From contig JBJOQO010000008.1 of NCBI GenBank assembly GCA_046049865.1, positions 1-64,000 of the forward strand: a stretch of DNA of 64,000 nt, in the 5' to 3' direction. A program made the translations under genes and the position numbers. Origin of the DNA: JANPCX01 sp046049865. Its GTDB lineage: Bacteria > Pseudomonadota > Gammaproteobacteria > Burkholderiales > Burkholderiaceae_C. Position 1 is the first letter of the stretch; each line of letters begins with the position of its first letter. The notes below the pieces were generated by a model that did not search any database, had not been told where the DNA came from, and was given only the letters and a program-made list of their open reading frames with translations. Positions 45,728 to 54,778 of the stretch are shown in pieces.

Positions 45728-47176
45728 ATGAACCCAGTTACCGTTCTCCCCGTCATCATGGCTGGCGGCAGCGGCACGCGGCTGTGGCCGCTGTCGCGCG
45801 CTCAGTACCCCAAGCAGTTTTTGATTCTGCAGGGCAACCAAAGTTTGTTCCAACAAGCGGCGCAGCGTTTGGCCTCGGTTGCCACAAACGACATTCAGGT
45901 GCTCACACCTTGTGTCGTGGGCAATGAGGAGCATCGCTTTTTGGCCCTTGATCAGCTGCGCGAGCTACAGCAAACACAAGCGCAGTTGTTGCTTGAGCCC
46001 ATGGGCCGCAACACCGCACCCGCGATGACGTTGGCCGCCTTGCACGCCCAAGCGGCGTTTGGTGACCCGGTGCTGGTCGTCACGCCCGCTGACCAAACTG
46101 TGACCGACGAGACCGCTTTCACCAATGCTGTTCGCGATGCCGTCCAGCAAGCGGCTCAAGGCTCCATTGTGATTTTGGGCATCCAACCGGATCGTCCGGA
46201 AACCGGCTTCGGCTACATCCGTGCCCAGGGCGAAACCTCGGGGCCACAAAAGGTGGCGGAGTTTGTCGAAAAGCCGGATGCCGCGACCGCACAACGTTAT
46301 GTGGACGACGGCCACTACTACTGGAACAGCGGCATGTTCGTGGTGAAGGCATCGGTTTGGTTGCAGGCGCTCTCAAAGTTTCGGCCCGACATATTGGCCG
46401 CCACGCAAGCGGCGTGGAAAGCGCGCACATCGGACACCAGCTTCATCCGTCCCGGCAAAACAGAATTCGCGGCGGTGCCTTCGGAGTCGGTGGACTATGC
46501 CGTCATGGAGAAATGCCCTGCCGCAGCAGAATTTGACTTGCGCATGGTGTCGTTGAACGCAGGCTGGTCTGACCTCGGTGCGTGGGACGCCGTCTGGCAA
46601 GTGGCCGGCAAAGACGCCCAGGGCAATGGCTCAGTCGGTGACGCGCTCTTGCATGATTGTCAGAACAGCCTGATCCACGCCACCAGCCGCCTCGTGGGAG
46701 CCATCGGCCTGCACGATGTGGTGATTGTGGAAACGCCCGACGCGGTGATGGTGGCCCCGCGCAGCCGGAGCCAAGAAGTCAAACACATCGTGGGGCAGCT
46801 GCAAAACTCCGGTCGCAGCGAACAAACCCTGCACCGCCAAGTGCACCGGCCTTGGGGTTGGTACGACAGCATTGACTCGGGCTCGCGCTTTCAAGTCAAG
46901 CGCATCATGGTCAAACCCGGTGCAAGTTTGAGTTTGCAAAAACACCACCACAGGGCTGAACATTGGATCGTTGTGACCGGCACGGCTGAGGTCACCAATG
47001 GCGACCAGGTGCTGTTACTCACTGAGAACCAAAGTACCTATATTCCTGTCGGTCAGATACACCGCTTGGCCAACCCAGGGAAAGTGCCGCTCGAAATCAT
47101 CGAGGTGCAGTCGGGCAGCTATTTAGGCGAGGACGACATCGTTCGGTTTGAAGACACCTACGGCCGGGCGAGCTGA
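45728..47176 (+). CDS. manC: Mannose-1-phosphate guanylyltransferase / mannose-6-phosphate isomerase
   Basis: A bifunctional enzyme for GDP-mannose supply. The N-terminal nucleotidyltransferase has AGGSGTRLWPLSRAQYPKQFL and FVEKPDAATAQRY. The C-terminal type II isomerase cupin (from about residue 370) has RPWGWYDSID, the metal-site HHHRAEHWIVV and the end GEDDIVRFEDTYGR. Length 482 is normal for AlgA/ManC. ATG 45728 is four bases after the galE stop. Confidence 0.95.
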   Translation: MNPVTVLPVIMAGGSGTRLWPLSRAQYPKQFLILQGNQSLFQQAAQRLASVATNDIQVLTPCVVGNEEHRFLALDQLRELQQTQAQLLLEPMGRNTAPAMTLAALHAQAAFGDPVLVVTPADQTVTDETAFTNAVRDAVQQAAQGSIVILGIQPDRPETGFGYIRAQGETSGPQKVAEFVEKPDAATAQRYVDDGHYYWNSGMFVVKASVWLQALSKFRPDILAATQAAWKARTSDTSFIRPGKTEFAAVPSESVDYAVMEKCPAAAEFDLRMVSLNAGWSDLGAWDAVWQVAGKDAQGNGSVGDALLHDCQNSLIHATSRLVGAIGLHDVVIVETPDAVMVAPRSRSQEVKHIVGQLQNSGRSEQTLHRQVHRPWGWYDSIDSGSRFQVKRIMVKPGASLSLQKHHHRAEHWIVVTGTAEVTNGDQVLLLTENQSTYIPVGQIHRLANPGKVPLEIIEVQSGSYLGEDDIVRFEDTYGRAS

Positions 47177-47190
47177 CCCAGAAACAACGC

Positions 47191-48351
47191 TCAGCGCCTG
47201 GTCGCTTCCAACGCTTGTTTGGCTTCGTCAACGGGAGTGACCGGCGGTTCGGGTGGCTGGGGGCGCACCACCGCTTTGCGGGCCAGGTGCAGAGTCAGTA
47301 GGTGCAGCGGCATGCGCAACCAGTGTGACCGCGCATAGAGCGCGACGCGTGCCAATCCCGACAGTGGCAACTCGCTGCTCGGGTGCATCGGGCGCAGCAC
47401 GTGGGCATAACAGGCATCCATCAACGGCTGCCGCCAGGCGCTCGCATGGGCGGCCTCTTGCGCGGCGGCTATCACCTCCTGCGGTACGGGCGTGCTCAAC
47501 CACAAACGGGTGTACCGCAAGGCGTAGAACAACGGTCGGGTCAAACCCAAGACGATGGCGCGCGGCACCAAGGCAGCCCAAAAATCTGGCTCCTTGCCAA
47601 AGTGGCGCAACAAACCGTCGAGGTCAAATAGATCACGCAGGCCGTTTTCAAACTCGCCTTCGTGAAACAGGTGTGTGGCGCTGTGTAAGAGCATGTCCAC
47701 CGGGGCCAATACAAAGATGCCTGGGTGATCGGGAAGTGGCGCAATTCCCTCGAACAGCGCGGGCGTGTTGACCTTGATGCGCGCGGTGTCTGGCAGGATG
47801 GTGTGGTGTACGTCGATGGTGGTGCCGCGCCTCACGTGGGTCATGGGCGGAATCTCATGCATCCACTGGCGGTAGTAGCGCTGGTCGTAGGCCGTGACCT
47901 CACCATGCTGCCAGCCGCTGAGCATCAACGCGCTTTCCACTTGCGCCACTGCATGCTTGGGAACAAGAATATCGACATCAGAAAAAATTCGGCCCTGCGC
48001 ATGCGGCAGGCCCGCCATCAAATAGGCCGCACCTTTGAGTAAGGTGATGGGCACGCCAACATCCCGCAGTGCGGTCTGGATACAGCCCACTTCCCAGCGC
48101 ACTGCAATGGCCTGGCGACGCGCCACTTGCTGCGCTGAACGCAGATGATGGGCTGGTGCCACTGGCACAGCGTCCATACAATCCGCAGCGTCCAATTCGT
48201 GGGCCAAACGTGCCAATAAACTTGCGCGGCGACCTTGGCGGATCAACAAGTCCCATTGACGGGGTGAGAAATTCAAAGTGTCTTTGGGCGCGAGCACAGC
48301 GTGGCGAATCAACTGCCGCTCATCGAACGCCGTGTTCATGGATTCAGACAT
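47191..48351 (-). CDS. Nucleotidyltransferase-family protein (PF14907 type)
   Basis: A 386-residue protein of the uncharacterised nucleotidyltransferase family NTP_transf_5. The core is LLKGAAYLMAGLPHAQGRIFSDVDILV (about residues 103-130), where the G-x-x-x-x-S-D-V-D pattern is the metal/nucleotide site. DVHHTIL near 195 holds a further acidic/His pair. The C-terminal half is helical. The start at 48351 overlaps the end of the HprK-related kinase gene by 8 bases. Such genes recur next to HprK-related and PqqD-like genes in exosortase/PEP-CTERM bacteria. The product transferred, and to what, is unknown. Confidence 0.8.
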   Translation of the reverse strand: MSESMNTAFDERQLIRHAVLAPKDTLNFSPRQWDLLIRQGRRASLLARLAHELDAADCMDAVPVAPAHHLRSAQQVARRQAIAVRWEVGCIQTALRDVGVPITLLKGAAYLMAGLPHAQGRIFSDVDILVPKHAVAQVESALMLSGWQHGEVTAYDQRYYRQWMHEIPPMTHVRRGTTIDVHHTILPDTARIKVNTPALFEGIAPLPDHPGIFVLAPVDMLLHSATHLFHEGEFENGLRDLFDLDGLLRHFGKEPDFWAALVPRAIVLGLTRPLFYALRYTRLWLSTPVPQEVIAAAQEAAHASAWRQPLMDACYAHVLRPMHPSSELPLSGLARVALYARSHWLRMPLHLLTLHLARKAVVRPQPPEPPVTPVDEAKQALEATRR

Positions 48352-49264
48352 GCAGGCACTCCTGCACCAAAGCGTCAAATCTCGCACGTGCATCGTTCAG
48401 GTCGCTGTAGGTGAATTGATAACAACGCGCCTGATTGATCAAGCTTGCGACGGCCTCAAAACCGCGCACCCCTTGAATGTCGTAATTGAAGGATTGCTCG
48501 GCCAACAGGTGAAAGGTGCGAGCTGGACTGTGCCGCTCCAATGTGGCACGACTACCGCGCTCGTAACGAGGCAGTACCACGCAGGACACTCGGGCGGGCT
48601 CAGTGCGTCGAACCACGCTTTCCGTGGGTGGGCGCATCAGGGCGACAGTGCCTTTGGTGGTGTCGGGAACGGGCGGCGTGAACACGGCCTCGGGCGCGAA
48701 CCGCTGAATGACGTCAATGGACGCATTCTTCAGGTTCACTGGGCGTGCCATGCCGTGTATCAGACCGGTCTCCAAATCGTAGAGCCCCAGCTCGTCGGAC
48801 AACAAACGCCAACCGCAGTGCACGAGCCCCGCACACAAGGTGCTTTTGCCCGAGCCGGGCGGTGCAGGCATGACCACGGTGACGCCGTTTTTCTCAATCA
48901 CTGCCGCATGAATGACCAGGTATTGATGGGCGTGAGCGGCGACGCACCAGTTCAATCCCCATTCAATCATCGCAATGCCTTGCTCGGCCGGTAGCGGTGT
49001 GAACGAGGCTTGCCCGTCAAAGTAAAAACGCGCCTGAGGTTTGTACCAACGCCGCAAACCGGGTTCGCGCAAGACTTGTACGTGAAAGTCAGCAAATGCC
49101 GTGCTCTCCAAACACTCAAAGTCAGGATACAAAAGCGCGATGTGGTTGGCGACCGAGGGCACATCACAGTGCAGTCGGGCCACAAATGGCGCGAGGTTCA
49201 GCAACAGTTCGCCGTTTCGCAGCAGCGCAGACAGCTGCCCGGGTAATAAATCAGAAACTTTCAA
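48344..49264 (-). CDS. HprK-related kinase A
   Basis: A 306-residue protein related to HPr kinase/phosphorylase. A variable N-terminal 110 residues are followed by the kinase fold: P-loop PPGSGKST at 135-142, then LLSDELGLYD (Walker B-like) and GMARPVNLKN, in the same order as in HprK. No HPr or PTS gene is near, so the usual HPr substrate is unlikely. It overlaps the PqqD-like gene by 4 bases. By gene order it matches the so-called HPr-rel-A system. Substrate and purpose are not known. Confidence 0.85.
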   Translation of the reverse strand: MKVSDLLPGQLSALLRNGELLLNLAPFVARLHCDVPSVANHIALLYPDFECLESTAFADFHVQVLREPGLRRWYKPQARFYFDGQASFTPLPAEQGIAMIEWGLNWCVAAHAHQYLVIHAAVIEKNGVTVVMPAPPGSGKSTLCAGLVHCGWRLLSDELGLYDLETGLIHGMARPVNLKNASIDVIQRFAPEAVFTPPVPDTTKGTVALMRPPTESVVRRTEPARVSCVVLPRYERGSRATLERHSPARTFHLLAEQSFNYDIQGVRGFEAVASLINQARCYQFTYSDLNDARARFDALVQECLHV

Positions 49265-49605
49265 ATCGAGGCGTTTGAGACGGCTTGAATCAAGCCCATC
49301 GCGCGCAGTGTAGCCAAGCTGCGTTCCAGCGAATCTGCGGCTTGTTGGGCATCCACATCGGCGAAAACATCGCGCAAATCGGCGAGAAGCTCAGAGGAGG
49401 TGTAGGCCTTGTCAGTCAACAAACGCAAAAGTTCGGCTGGCAAGGCGTCGAGCAGATGGGTGTCACCGTTCAGAGGCTGATAGACAACACACAGTGCCTC
49501 TTCTTCCCACTGCCGAACCAGAAGACTTTGGCCATGGGGAGCCGACCAAGAGGGCAACTCAGAAGCCGCCGATACGACCATCGCGGGCACCACGGCGGTC
49601 ATCAT
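49261..49605 (-). CDS. PqqD-like peptide chaperone of an HPr-rel-A module
   Basis: A 114-residue PqqD-type protein: LLDALPAELLRLLTDKAYTSSELLADL and the C-terminal LERSLATLRAMGLIQ are the winged-helix part seen in PqqD/RRE domains, which bind a precursor peptide and present it to a modifying enzyme. The first 25 residues are poorly conserved. It is coupled to the HprK-related gene by an ATGA overlap and lies 15 bases after the Tat-signal gene. Confidence 0.8.
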   Translation of the reverse strand: MMTAVVPAMVVSAASELPSWSAPHGQSLLVRQWEEEALCVVYQPLNGDTHLLDALPAELLRLLTDKAYTSSELLADLRDVFADVDAQQAADSLERSLATLRAMGLIQAVSNASI

Positions 49606-49619
49606 TCAACACAAAGCGG

Positions 49620-50315
49620 TTAAGGGAGAACGATGTAGTTCTTCTCCAGGTACTCCATGATCATGGCTTGATCCCAGACCACTCCACCCAAATTGCTGGG
49701 AGTGTAGGAACCCTGAGCCATCAAACTCAATTGATCCACGCCAGTGGACGATTTCATGCAAGTGGCAGCGTTTAGAACAAGTGCTGCGTTCAAACGCGCA
49801 ACGACCATGAACTTACTCCACTTATCGCCACCGTTCAACACGTCAATGAGTTTTGCTGTGCCTTGGCCATTCAAAGCAGGGGGCGTAGGAAAATTAGTCT
49901 TAGTAAACAGCCATTTGACAGTGAGCTTTGTGAAGTGGTGTTTGCTGCTGAGGGTGGTCGCATCGATTTTGTAGCGCACACCCAGTTCGACCCACGGCAA
50001 ACCAGGACCAACACCTTGGTGGTTGTTTACCCAATTCGAAATGGTCCAAGTGTTGTCAACGATCTTATTCTTATCATTTCGTGCGTTGGTACTTAGGTTC
50101 GGATTGATCTGTGCCGAGCCCCAAGCCGACGTCGTGTTGCAATGCCAAGCCATCACTGGACGGCTGGTCAAAGTCAAAGCCACTGGGGCGGCAACCCCAC
50201 CGAGTTTGATCAAACGGCGGCGGCTGGTCAGGTGCTTGTCAGCCTGACCCTCTGGCGCGATAACAGCCTCGATCGGGCTGGACTCGGATGGAATGGTTTT
50301 TTTGCCTTCAGTCAC
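49620..50315 (-). CDS. Tat-signal protein of unknown function in the HPr-rel-A module
   Basis: A 231-residue protein starting at GTG, with AAGGTG 6 bases upstream. Residues 31-37 (SRRRLIK) plus the hydrophobic VAAPVALTLTS form a twin-arginine signal; cleavage is likely after VMA at 54-56. The mature part starts WHCN, has two Cys (Cys59 and one near 190 in NAATCMKSS) and no transmembrane segment or PEP-CTERM tail. I recognise no enzyme motif. It is first in a unit with the PqqD-like, HprK-like and nucleotidyltransferase genes, so it may be the exported client of that module. A sigma-54 promoter candidate lies about 100 bases upstream. The conclusion about its role is inference. Confidence 0.75.
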   Translation of the reverse strand: MTEGKKTIPSESSPIEAVIAPEGQADKHLTSRRRLIKLGGVAAPVALTLTSRPVMAWHCNTTSAWGSAQINPNLSTNARNDKNKIVDNTWTISNWVNNHQGVGPGLPWVELGVRYKIDATTLSSKHHFTKLTVKWLFTKTNFPTPPALNGQGTAKLIDVLNGGDKWSKFMVVARLNAALVLNAATCMKSSTGVDQLSLMAQGSYTPSNLGGVVWDQAMIMEYLEKNYIVLP

Positions 50316-50416
50316 GGGATCACCTTTTTTGCAATATTTTCAAGCTTCATGGAGGCGGCAAAAAAAGACTGCCCTTCGATTGCCCCTGCAAGCAACAGCC
50401 GCATACCGTCAATTTA

Positions 50417-50432
50417 AGCAGGAATCAGGCCA
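50417..50432 (-). promoter_or_regulatory. Candidate sigma-54 (-24/-12) promoter
   Basis: On the minus strand TGGCCTGATTCCTGCT has the invariant GG and GC with exactly 10 bases between them. It agrees with the consensus TGGCAC-N5-TTGCW at TGGC and TGCT, and the G and purine after the -24 box also fit. Transcription would start near 50406 and give a leader of about 90 bases to the GTG at 50315. PrsR, a sigma-54 activator encoded next door, is the natural regulator. The match is good but not perfect. Confidence 0.55.
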
Positions 50433-50546
50433 CCCCAACCGACACTCCCAAGTTGATGATTCGATTGGGCTTTTTTTCAGGATCGGCCTTCAAGACGCCA
50501 ACTCAAGCAAAAGTGTAAGCTCTTCCGACACGCTTGCGCACTTGGC

Positions 50547-50569
50547 ATCCCCCCGGATCGAGGGGGGAT
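50547..50569. terminator. GC-rich hairpin after prsT
   Basis: ATCCCCCC and GGGGGGAT form an 8-base perfect stem with a 7-base loop, 13 bases after the prsT stop. There is no T-run, so it is a likely but unproven terminator or mRNA-stabilising structure. Confidence 0.5.
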
Positions 50570-50581
50570 CCGTGTCTCAGT

Positions 50582-53359
50582 TCACAACTTACTCAGCAAG
50601 CCTGCGACTTCATCCTGTGCTGAAAAGCTGCTTCCCAGCTTGCGCAGAGCGTCAAGCTCCGGCTTGGCCAAGGCTTTTTCGCCCGCAGCAACGTAGATGC
50701 GAGCCAAGCCCAAACGGAGAATCGAATCGTCAGGCCGGAATGAAAGCGCCTTCTTCTGCGTTTCTATCGCCTTGGCGTGCTGTCCAGCCTCGGATTGCAG
50801 CATGGCCAGCGTGTCCAAAAATGCCGGTTGATTGGGTCTGAGCGAGTTGGCTTTCTCCGCAAAAGCCAAAGCCCCATCCCGTTTGAGTTTTGAGCTAACC
50901 CAAGCCAGGTTGTTCAGCGCGGTGGGGTTGTCCGGTTGCACCTGCAGTACCCGCTTGTATTTCGCTTCGGCAACAGGGTAGTCTTTGGAGACGACGGCCA
51001 CATCGCCAAGATAAAACTCGAAAGCCACATCGTTTGGACGTTCCTTGATCCAACTGGCGGCAAACTTGTCGGCCTCACCAGTCTTGCCAGCCGCGCGAAA
51101 CACGGAGTGCAACTTGGTCGCCAACTCAGCCGTCGGTGCCTTTCTCAAACCCTCGCGGTAGGCGGCCGCCGCGGCATCCCAAGATTTGCGCCGGGCTTCG
51201 ATGTCGCCTTCGAGTAGGTAGCCAACGGCCTCGTTGGGGCGTTGTTTCTGAACGGTTTTGGTCATGGCCAAGGCTTCTTTGACGCGGCCCGCGTTGCTGT
51301 CCAATCGAATCAAACCGTTTTGCGCTACCAGCAAGTCAGGCGTGATAGCCAAGGCCCGTTTGAGGCTTTGCGCCGCCGAGTCCGCTTTCTGATCCGCCAT
51401 GCTGACTTCGGCCAAACGAACGTGCGGAATAGGCGACTGTGGCTGCATCGTGGCCAGGGTGTTGAAGGTTTTGCTGGCTTGATTCAATTCTCCTGAAGCC
51501 AACTGGGCGCGGCCCAGCGCCTCCAACACTTCGACGCGCTCTGGAAATTTGGTCGATGTTTCTTGGGCAACAACGGCCGCCTGTTTGAATTCTTTCACGC
51601 CCAGGTAGTGGTCAATCAAAACCAAACGCGGCGCCACTTGATCAGGAACGGTGTCGATCACTTTTTTCAGTGACGCGGCAATTTCTTCTTTTGTTGCGCC
51701 ACTGCCCGCTTTCATGCCAGCCAACGCCAACAAAGCTTGGGCATTTTTGGGGTCGCGCGCCAACATGGACTCAAACCGCTTTTGGGCGTTGTCGGGCTTT
51801 TTGTCAGCCAGATCCATAGCAGCAAGGCTAGAGGCTGCGGGGAAGAAGACCGGGTCGATGGTCAACGCTTTCTCGAAACTCTGCCTCGCCGCTGCGACAT
51901 CCCTGCGTGCTAGATGCACACGTCCTCGCAGGTTGGCGGCCAAAGGGTTGTCGGGCTGTTTCTTCTCGAGGTCGTCAATGGCTTTGAGCGCACGATCCAA
52001 CTCGTTACGACGCATGAGTGCGCTGATCAGCGCGAGGTTGGCTGTCGTCCCCTTGTCGGATTCAGCAATGTTTTGCAACTCGCCGAAGGCAACATCACCC
52101 GCACCACGAGACAACTGCGCCAAAGCCAACACGGTGCGACTGCGCGCGTCATCTGGATTGATCTTGGCCGCTTGAGCAAAATAAGTCTCGGCCTTGGCCG
52201 CGTTGCCAGATTGCAAATGGGCCTCGCCCGCAAAAGCCAATGCCTGGGCGTCCGGCTTGTCGAGCGCCAACAAAGGCTCCAAGGTGGTCAAGGCTTTGGT
52301 ACTTTGGCCGGTGCGCAAATAGGTTTGCACCAACATTCTGCGGGCCAACACCAGTTGCGGCGCGGTATGCAAAACCTTGCTCAGGTGGGTTTCGGCCTGG
52401 GCCAATGATCCATCCCCATAAAGTTCTGTCGCGCCGGCCAACTGCAGGACGCGAACGTTGTCTGGGCTGGCACTCAACAAGGCTGGCAGCAACTCCTTGG
52501 CTGTCTTGTAGTCTCGTTTTTGAAACGCGAGTTGGGCCACAAAATACTGCGTCTGCGGGTGTTTGGGCTGGATTTTCTTCAACGATTCCAGCGAGACCTC
52601 TGCTGCTGCCAAGTCATCTTTTGACAGGTGAACAGCGACGATGCCCGCGAGCGCAGGCAGACTTGCGGGACGCAGCTCGAGCACTTTTCGGTAGGCTGCC
52701 AAAGCGGCCGTCCCGTCGGCTTTTGCGGAAGCCAGCAAATCGCCCTTGAGTTGCCAAGCCTCTACTTCAGAGGGGAACTCCACCAGCAACTTGTCCACTT
52801 GGGTCAACGCGCCATCAAAATCGCGTGCTGCTGCGGCCAGACGTGCCTGCATCAACAGGGCCGGCACCAACTTCGGGGCCAACTGCAAAGCGCTGGTGAC
52901 CGCGGCTTGGGCTTTGGGCAGATCACGCCCCATGGCATAGGCGCTGGCGAGTGCTGTTTGTAATTCTGCCTGGCGTTGTGGGTTGGTGAGTTGGGTAGCG
53001 GCGTACAGCTCAATCGTTTTGGCTCCTTGCCCTTCGAGGACCAAGGAACGCGCCAGCACTGGAACGACATCCTCAGCCGAGTACTTCAAATCGAGGGCTT
53101 TGCGTAACTCGATGCTGGCCGATGGGGCGTCACCGCCATCCAGCATGGCCTTGCCAAGCAAGAAGCGGGCTTCGCCCATCTCGGGTTTTTGCTGAAGCGC
53201 ATTCTTCAGCTGAATGATGGCCGCCTTCGAGTCATTCTTCTGCAAATACTCTTTGGCGGACGCAACGAGTTTGTCGGGGTCATCACCACCGCTGCAGCCC
53301 ATAACCAAGGCGCAGGCAAAAGCCACAACACACAATCGAAGGGTAGAAGAGCTGTTCAC
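50582..53359 (-). CDS. prsT: PEP-CTERM system TPR-repeat lipoprotein PrsT
   Basis: A 925-residue lipoprotein of the PrsT family, found with exosortase A. Lipobox LVMGC near residue 22, then about 22 tetratricopeptide repeats covering nearly the whole chain (for example AIIQLKNALQQKPEMGEARFLLGKAML). The GTG start at 53359 (VNSSSTLRLC) is chosen because it opens the signal peptide and has AAGG upstream; an ATG frame adds 13 residues. Such proteins are thought to help export or organise the extracellular polymer. It is in line with prsR and prsK. Confidence 0.92.
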   Translation of the reverse strand: MNSSSTLRLCVVAFACALVMGCSGGDDPDKLVASAKEYLQKNDSKAAIIQLKNALQQKPEMGEARFLLGKAMLDGGDAPSASIELRKALDLKYSAEDVVPVLARSLVLEGQGAKTIELYAATQLTNPQRQAELQTALASAYAMGRDLPKAQAAVTSALQLAPKLVPALLMQARLAAAARDFDGALTQVDKLLVEFPSEVEAWQLKGDLLASAKADGTAALAAYRKVLELRPASLPALAGIVAVHLSKDDLAAAEVSLESLKKIQPKHPQTQYFVAQLAFQKRDYKTAKELLPALLSASPDNVRVLQLAGATELYGDGSLAQAETHLSKVLHTAPQLVLARRMLVQTYLRTGQSTKALTTLEPLLALDKPDAQALAFAGEAHLQSGNAAKAETYFAQAAKINPDDARSRTVLALAQLSRGAGDVAFGELQNIAESDKGTTANLALISALMRRNELDRALKAIDDLEKKQPDNPLAANLRGRVHLARRDVAAARQSFEKALTIDPVFFPAASSLAAMDLADKKPDNAQKRFESMLARDPKNAQALLALAGMKAGSGATKEEIAASLKKVIDTVPDQVAPRLVLIDHYLGVKEFKQAAVVAQETSTKFPERVEVLEALGRAQLASGELNQASKTFNTLATMQPQSPIPHVRLAEVSMADQKADSAAQSLKRALAITPDLLVAQNGLIRLDSNAGRVKEALAMTKTVQKQRPNEAVGYLLEGDIEARRKSWDAAAAAYREGLRKAPTAELATKLHSVFRAAGKTGEADKFAASWIKERPNDVAFEFYLGDVAVVSKDYPVAEAKYKRVLQVQPDNPTALNNLAWVSSKLKRDGALAFAEKANSLRPNQPAFLDTLAMLQSEAGQHAKAIETQKKALSFRPDDSILRLGLARIYVAAGEKALAKPELDALRKLGSSFSAQDEVAGLLSKL

Positions 53360-53410
53360 GATGCAACCTTTTGCGAGAAACACGTTGAAGGGCGGCACAG
53401 CATGCCGAGC

Positions 53411-54778
53411 CTATTTGATGGCCAGGCGGTGCATCAAGTCGTAAAGCGTTGGCCGACTGACACCCAAGGCCTCAGAAGCCTTGGCAATGTTACCGTTTGA
53501 ACGGGCCAATGCAGCCACGATGGCTTCACGCTCGGCGCTCTCGCGCACGGATCGTAAATCCAACGCAGGCACCTCGCTGCTGTCCGCGCCATCAGCAGGA
53601 TTGGGCAAACCCAAGTCCTCACACCCCACGCGGCTTGCCTCGGCCATGATGGTGGCCCGCTTGACCACATTGATCAGCTCCCTCACATTTCCAGGCCACG
53701 GGTGGGCCTCAATGGCTGAAATTGCGTTTTCCGTGAAGGCCATGGATCCGCGGTTTTGTTCTTGGGCGAAACGGCGCAAAAAACTGTGCGCCAACAAAAC
53801 CGCATCCCCTACGCGTGCCCGCAAGGGCGGAATGTTGACCACGATCTCTGCCAAACGGTAGAACAAGTCCTCTCGAAACCGACCCTCTTTAATTTGCTCC
53901 TGCAAGTCCTGGTGCGTTGCACACACCACTCGCACGTCGATGGGAATTTCCTGGCGACCACCAATGCGTTCGATGGTGCGCTCTTGCAAGAACCGCAACA
54001 GTTTGGCTTGCAAAGGATGTGGCAGATCGCCGATCTCGTCCAACATGAGGGTTCCGCCATGCGCAGATTCGATTTTTCCTGGCGTTGTTTTTGAAGCCCC
54101 AGTGAATGCACCTTTTTCATAGCCGAACAACTCGCTTTCAAGCAGATTGTCAGGAATGGCGGCGCAATTGATGGCGACGAAACGACCGCCTCGTTTAGAG
54201 GCCTGGTGCAAGCCTTGAGCCAATACTTCCTTGCCCGTGCCGCTTTCGCCCAAAAGCAGCACCGTGGCGTTGCTGGAGGCGACTCGCTCCACCATGCGGG
54301 CCAATTTCATCATCTCGGGATCACGTGTCGTCAAACCCGACATCGCATCCGGTTGATGAAGGGATTGCAGGCGCTGATTCTCTCGTTGCAACTCAAACAA
54401 TCTGAACGCACGATCAATCGTCAAACCCAACAATTCGGGTTCGAAGGGTTTGGCGAAAAAATCGTAGGCTCCCATCGCAATGGCGCGCAGGGCATTGGCC
54501 TGATCGTTCTGGCCGGTGAGCACGATCACCTTGACCATGGGATCCAACTCCACCAACTGGCTAAGCAGTTTGAAGCCCTCCGACACAGAGTCAGGATCCG
54601 GCGGCAAGCCCAAATCCATGGTCACGACCGCAGGGTTGTGACGCTTGAACTGCACCAGTGCCGACTCGCGGTCGCCAGCGGTCACCGAGTCGAAACGATC
54701 CAGCGACCACTTGATTTGTTTTTGCAAACCCGGGTCGTCTTCAACGATCAACAACTGGGGTAATTTGGCTGCGCTCAT
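53411..54778 (-). CDS. prsR: PEP-CTERM-box response regulator PrsR
   Basis: An NtrC-class sigma-54 activator. Receiver domain (1-130) with phospho-Asp in VVTMDLGLPPDPDS, AAA+ domain with GESGTGKEVLAQGLH and the sigma-54-contacting GAFTGA in YEKGAFTGASKT, and a C-terminal Fis-type HTH (NIAKASEALGVSRPTLYDL). The receiver is atypical in its DLGLPPDPD loop, as in the PrsR family. It overlaps prsK by ATGA. Family knowledge: PrsK/PrsR with RpoN switches on PEP-CTERM genes. Confidence 0.93.
   Translation of the reverse strand: MSAAKLPQLLIVEDDPGLQKQIKWSLDRFDSVTAGDRESALVQFKRHNPAVVTMDLGLPPDPDSVSEGFKLLSQLVELDPMVKVIVLTGQNDQANALRAIAMGAYDFFAKPFEPELLGLTIDRAFRLFELQRENQRLQSLHQPDAMSGLTTRDPEMMKLARMVERVASSNATVLLLGESGTGKEVLAQGLHQASKRGGRFVAINCAAIPDNLLESELFGYEKGAFTGASKTTPGKIESAHGGTLMLDEIGDLPHPLQAKLLRFLQERTIERIGGRQEIPIDVRVVCATHQDLQEQIKEGRFREDLFYRLAEIVVNIPPLRARVGDAVLLAHSFLRRFAQEQNRGSMAFTENAISAIEAHPWPGNVRELINVVKRATIMAEASRVGCEDLGLPNPADGADSSEVPALDLRSVRESAEREAIVAALARSNGNIAKASEALGVSRPTLYDLMHRLAIK

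Larger units (their letters stand above)
50316..50581. other. Intergenic region between prsT and the Tat-signal gene
   Basis: 266 bases without a gene. It holds a strong C6/G6 hairpin (50547-50569) just after prsT and a sigma-54-type promoter candidate (50417-50432, minus strand). The remaining sequence shows no ORF of interest. Confidence 0.6.
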
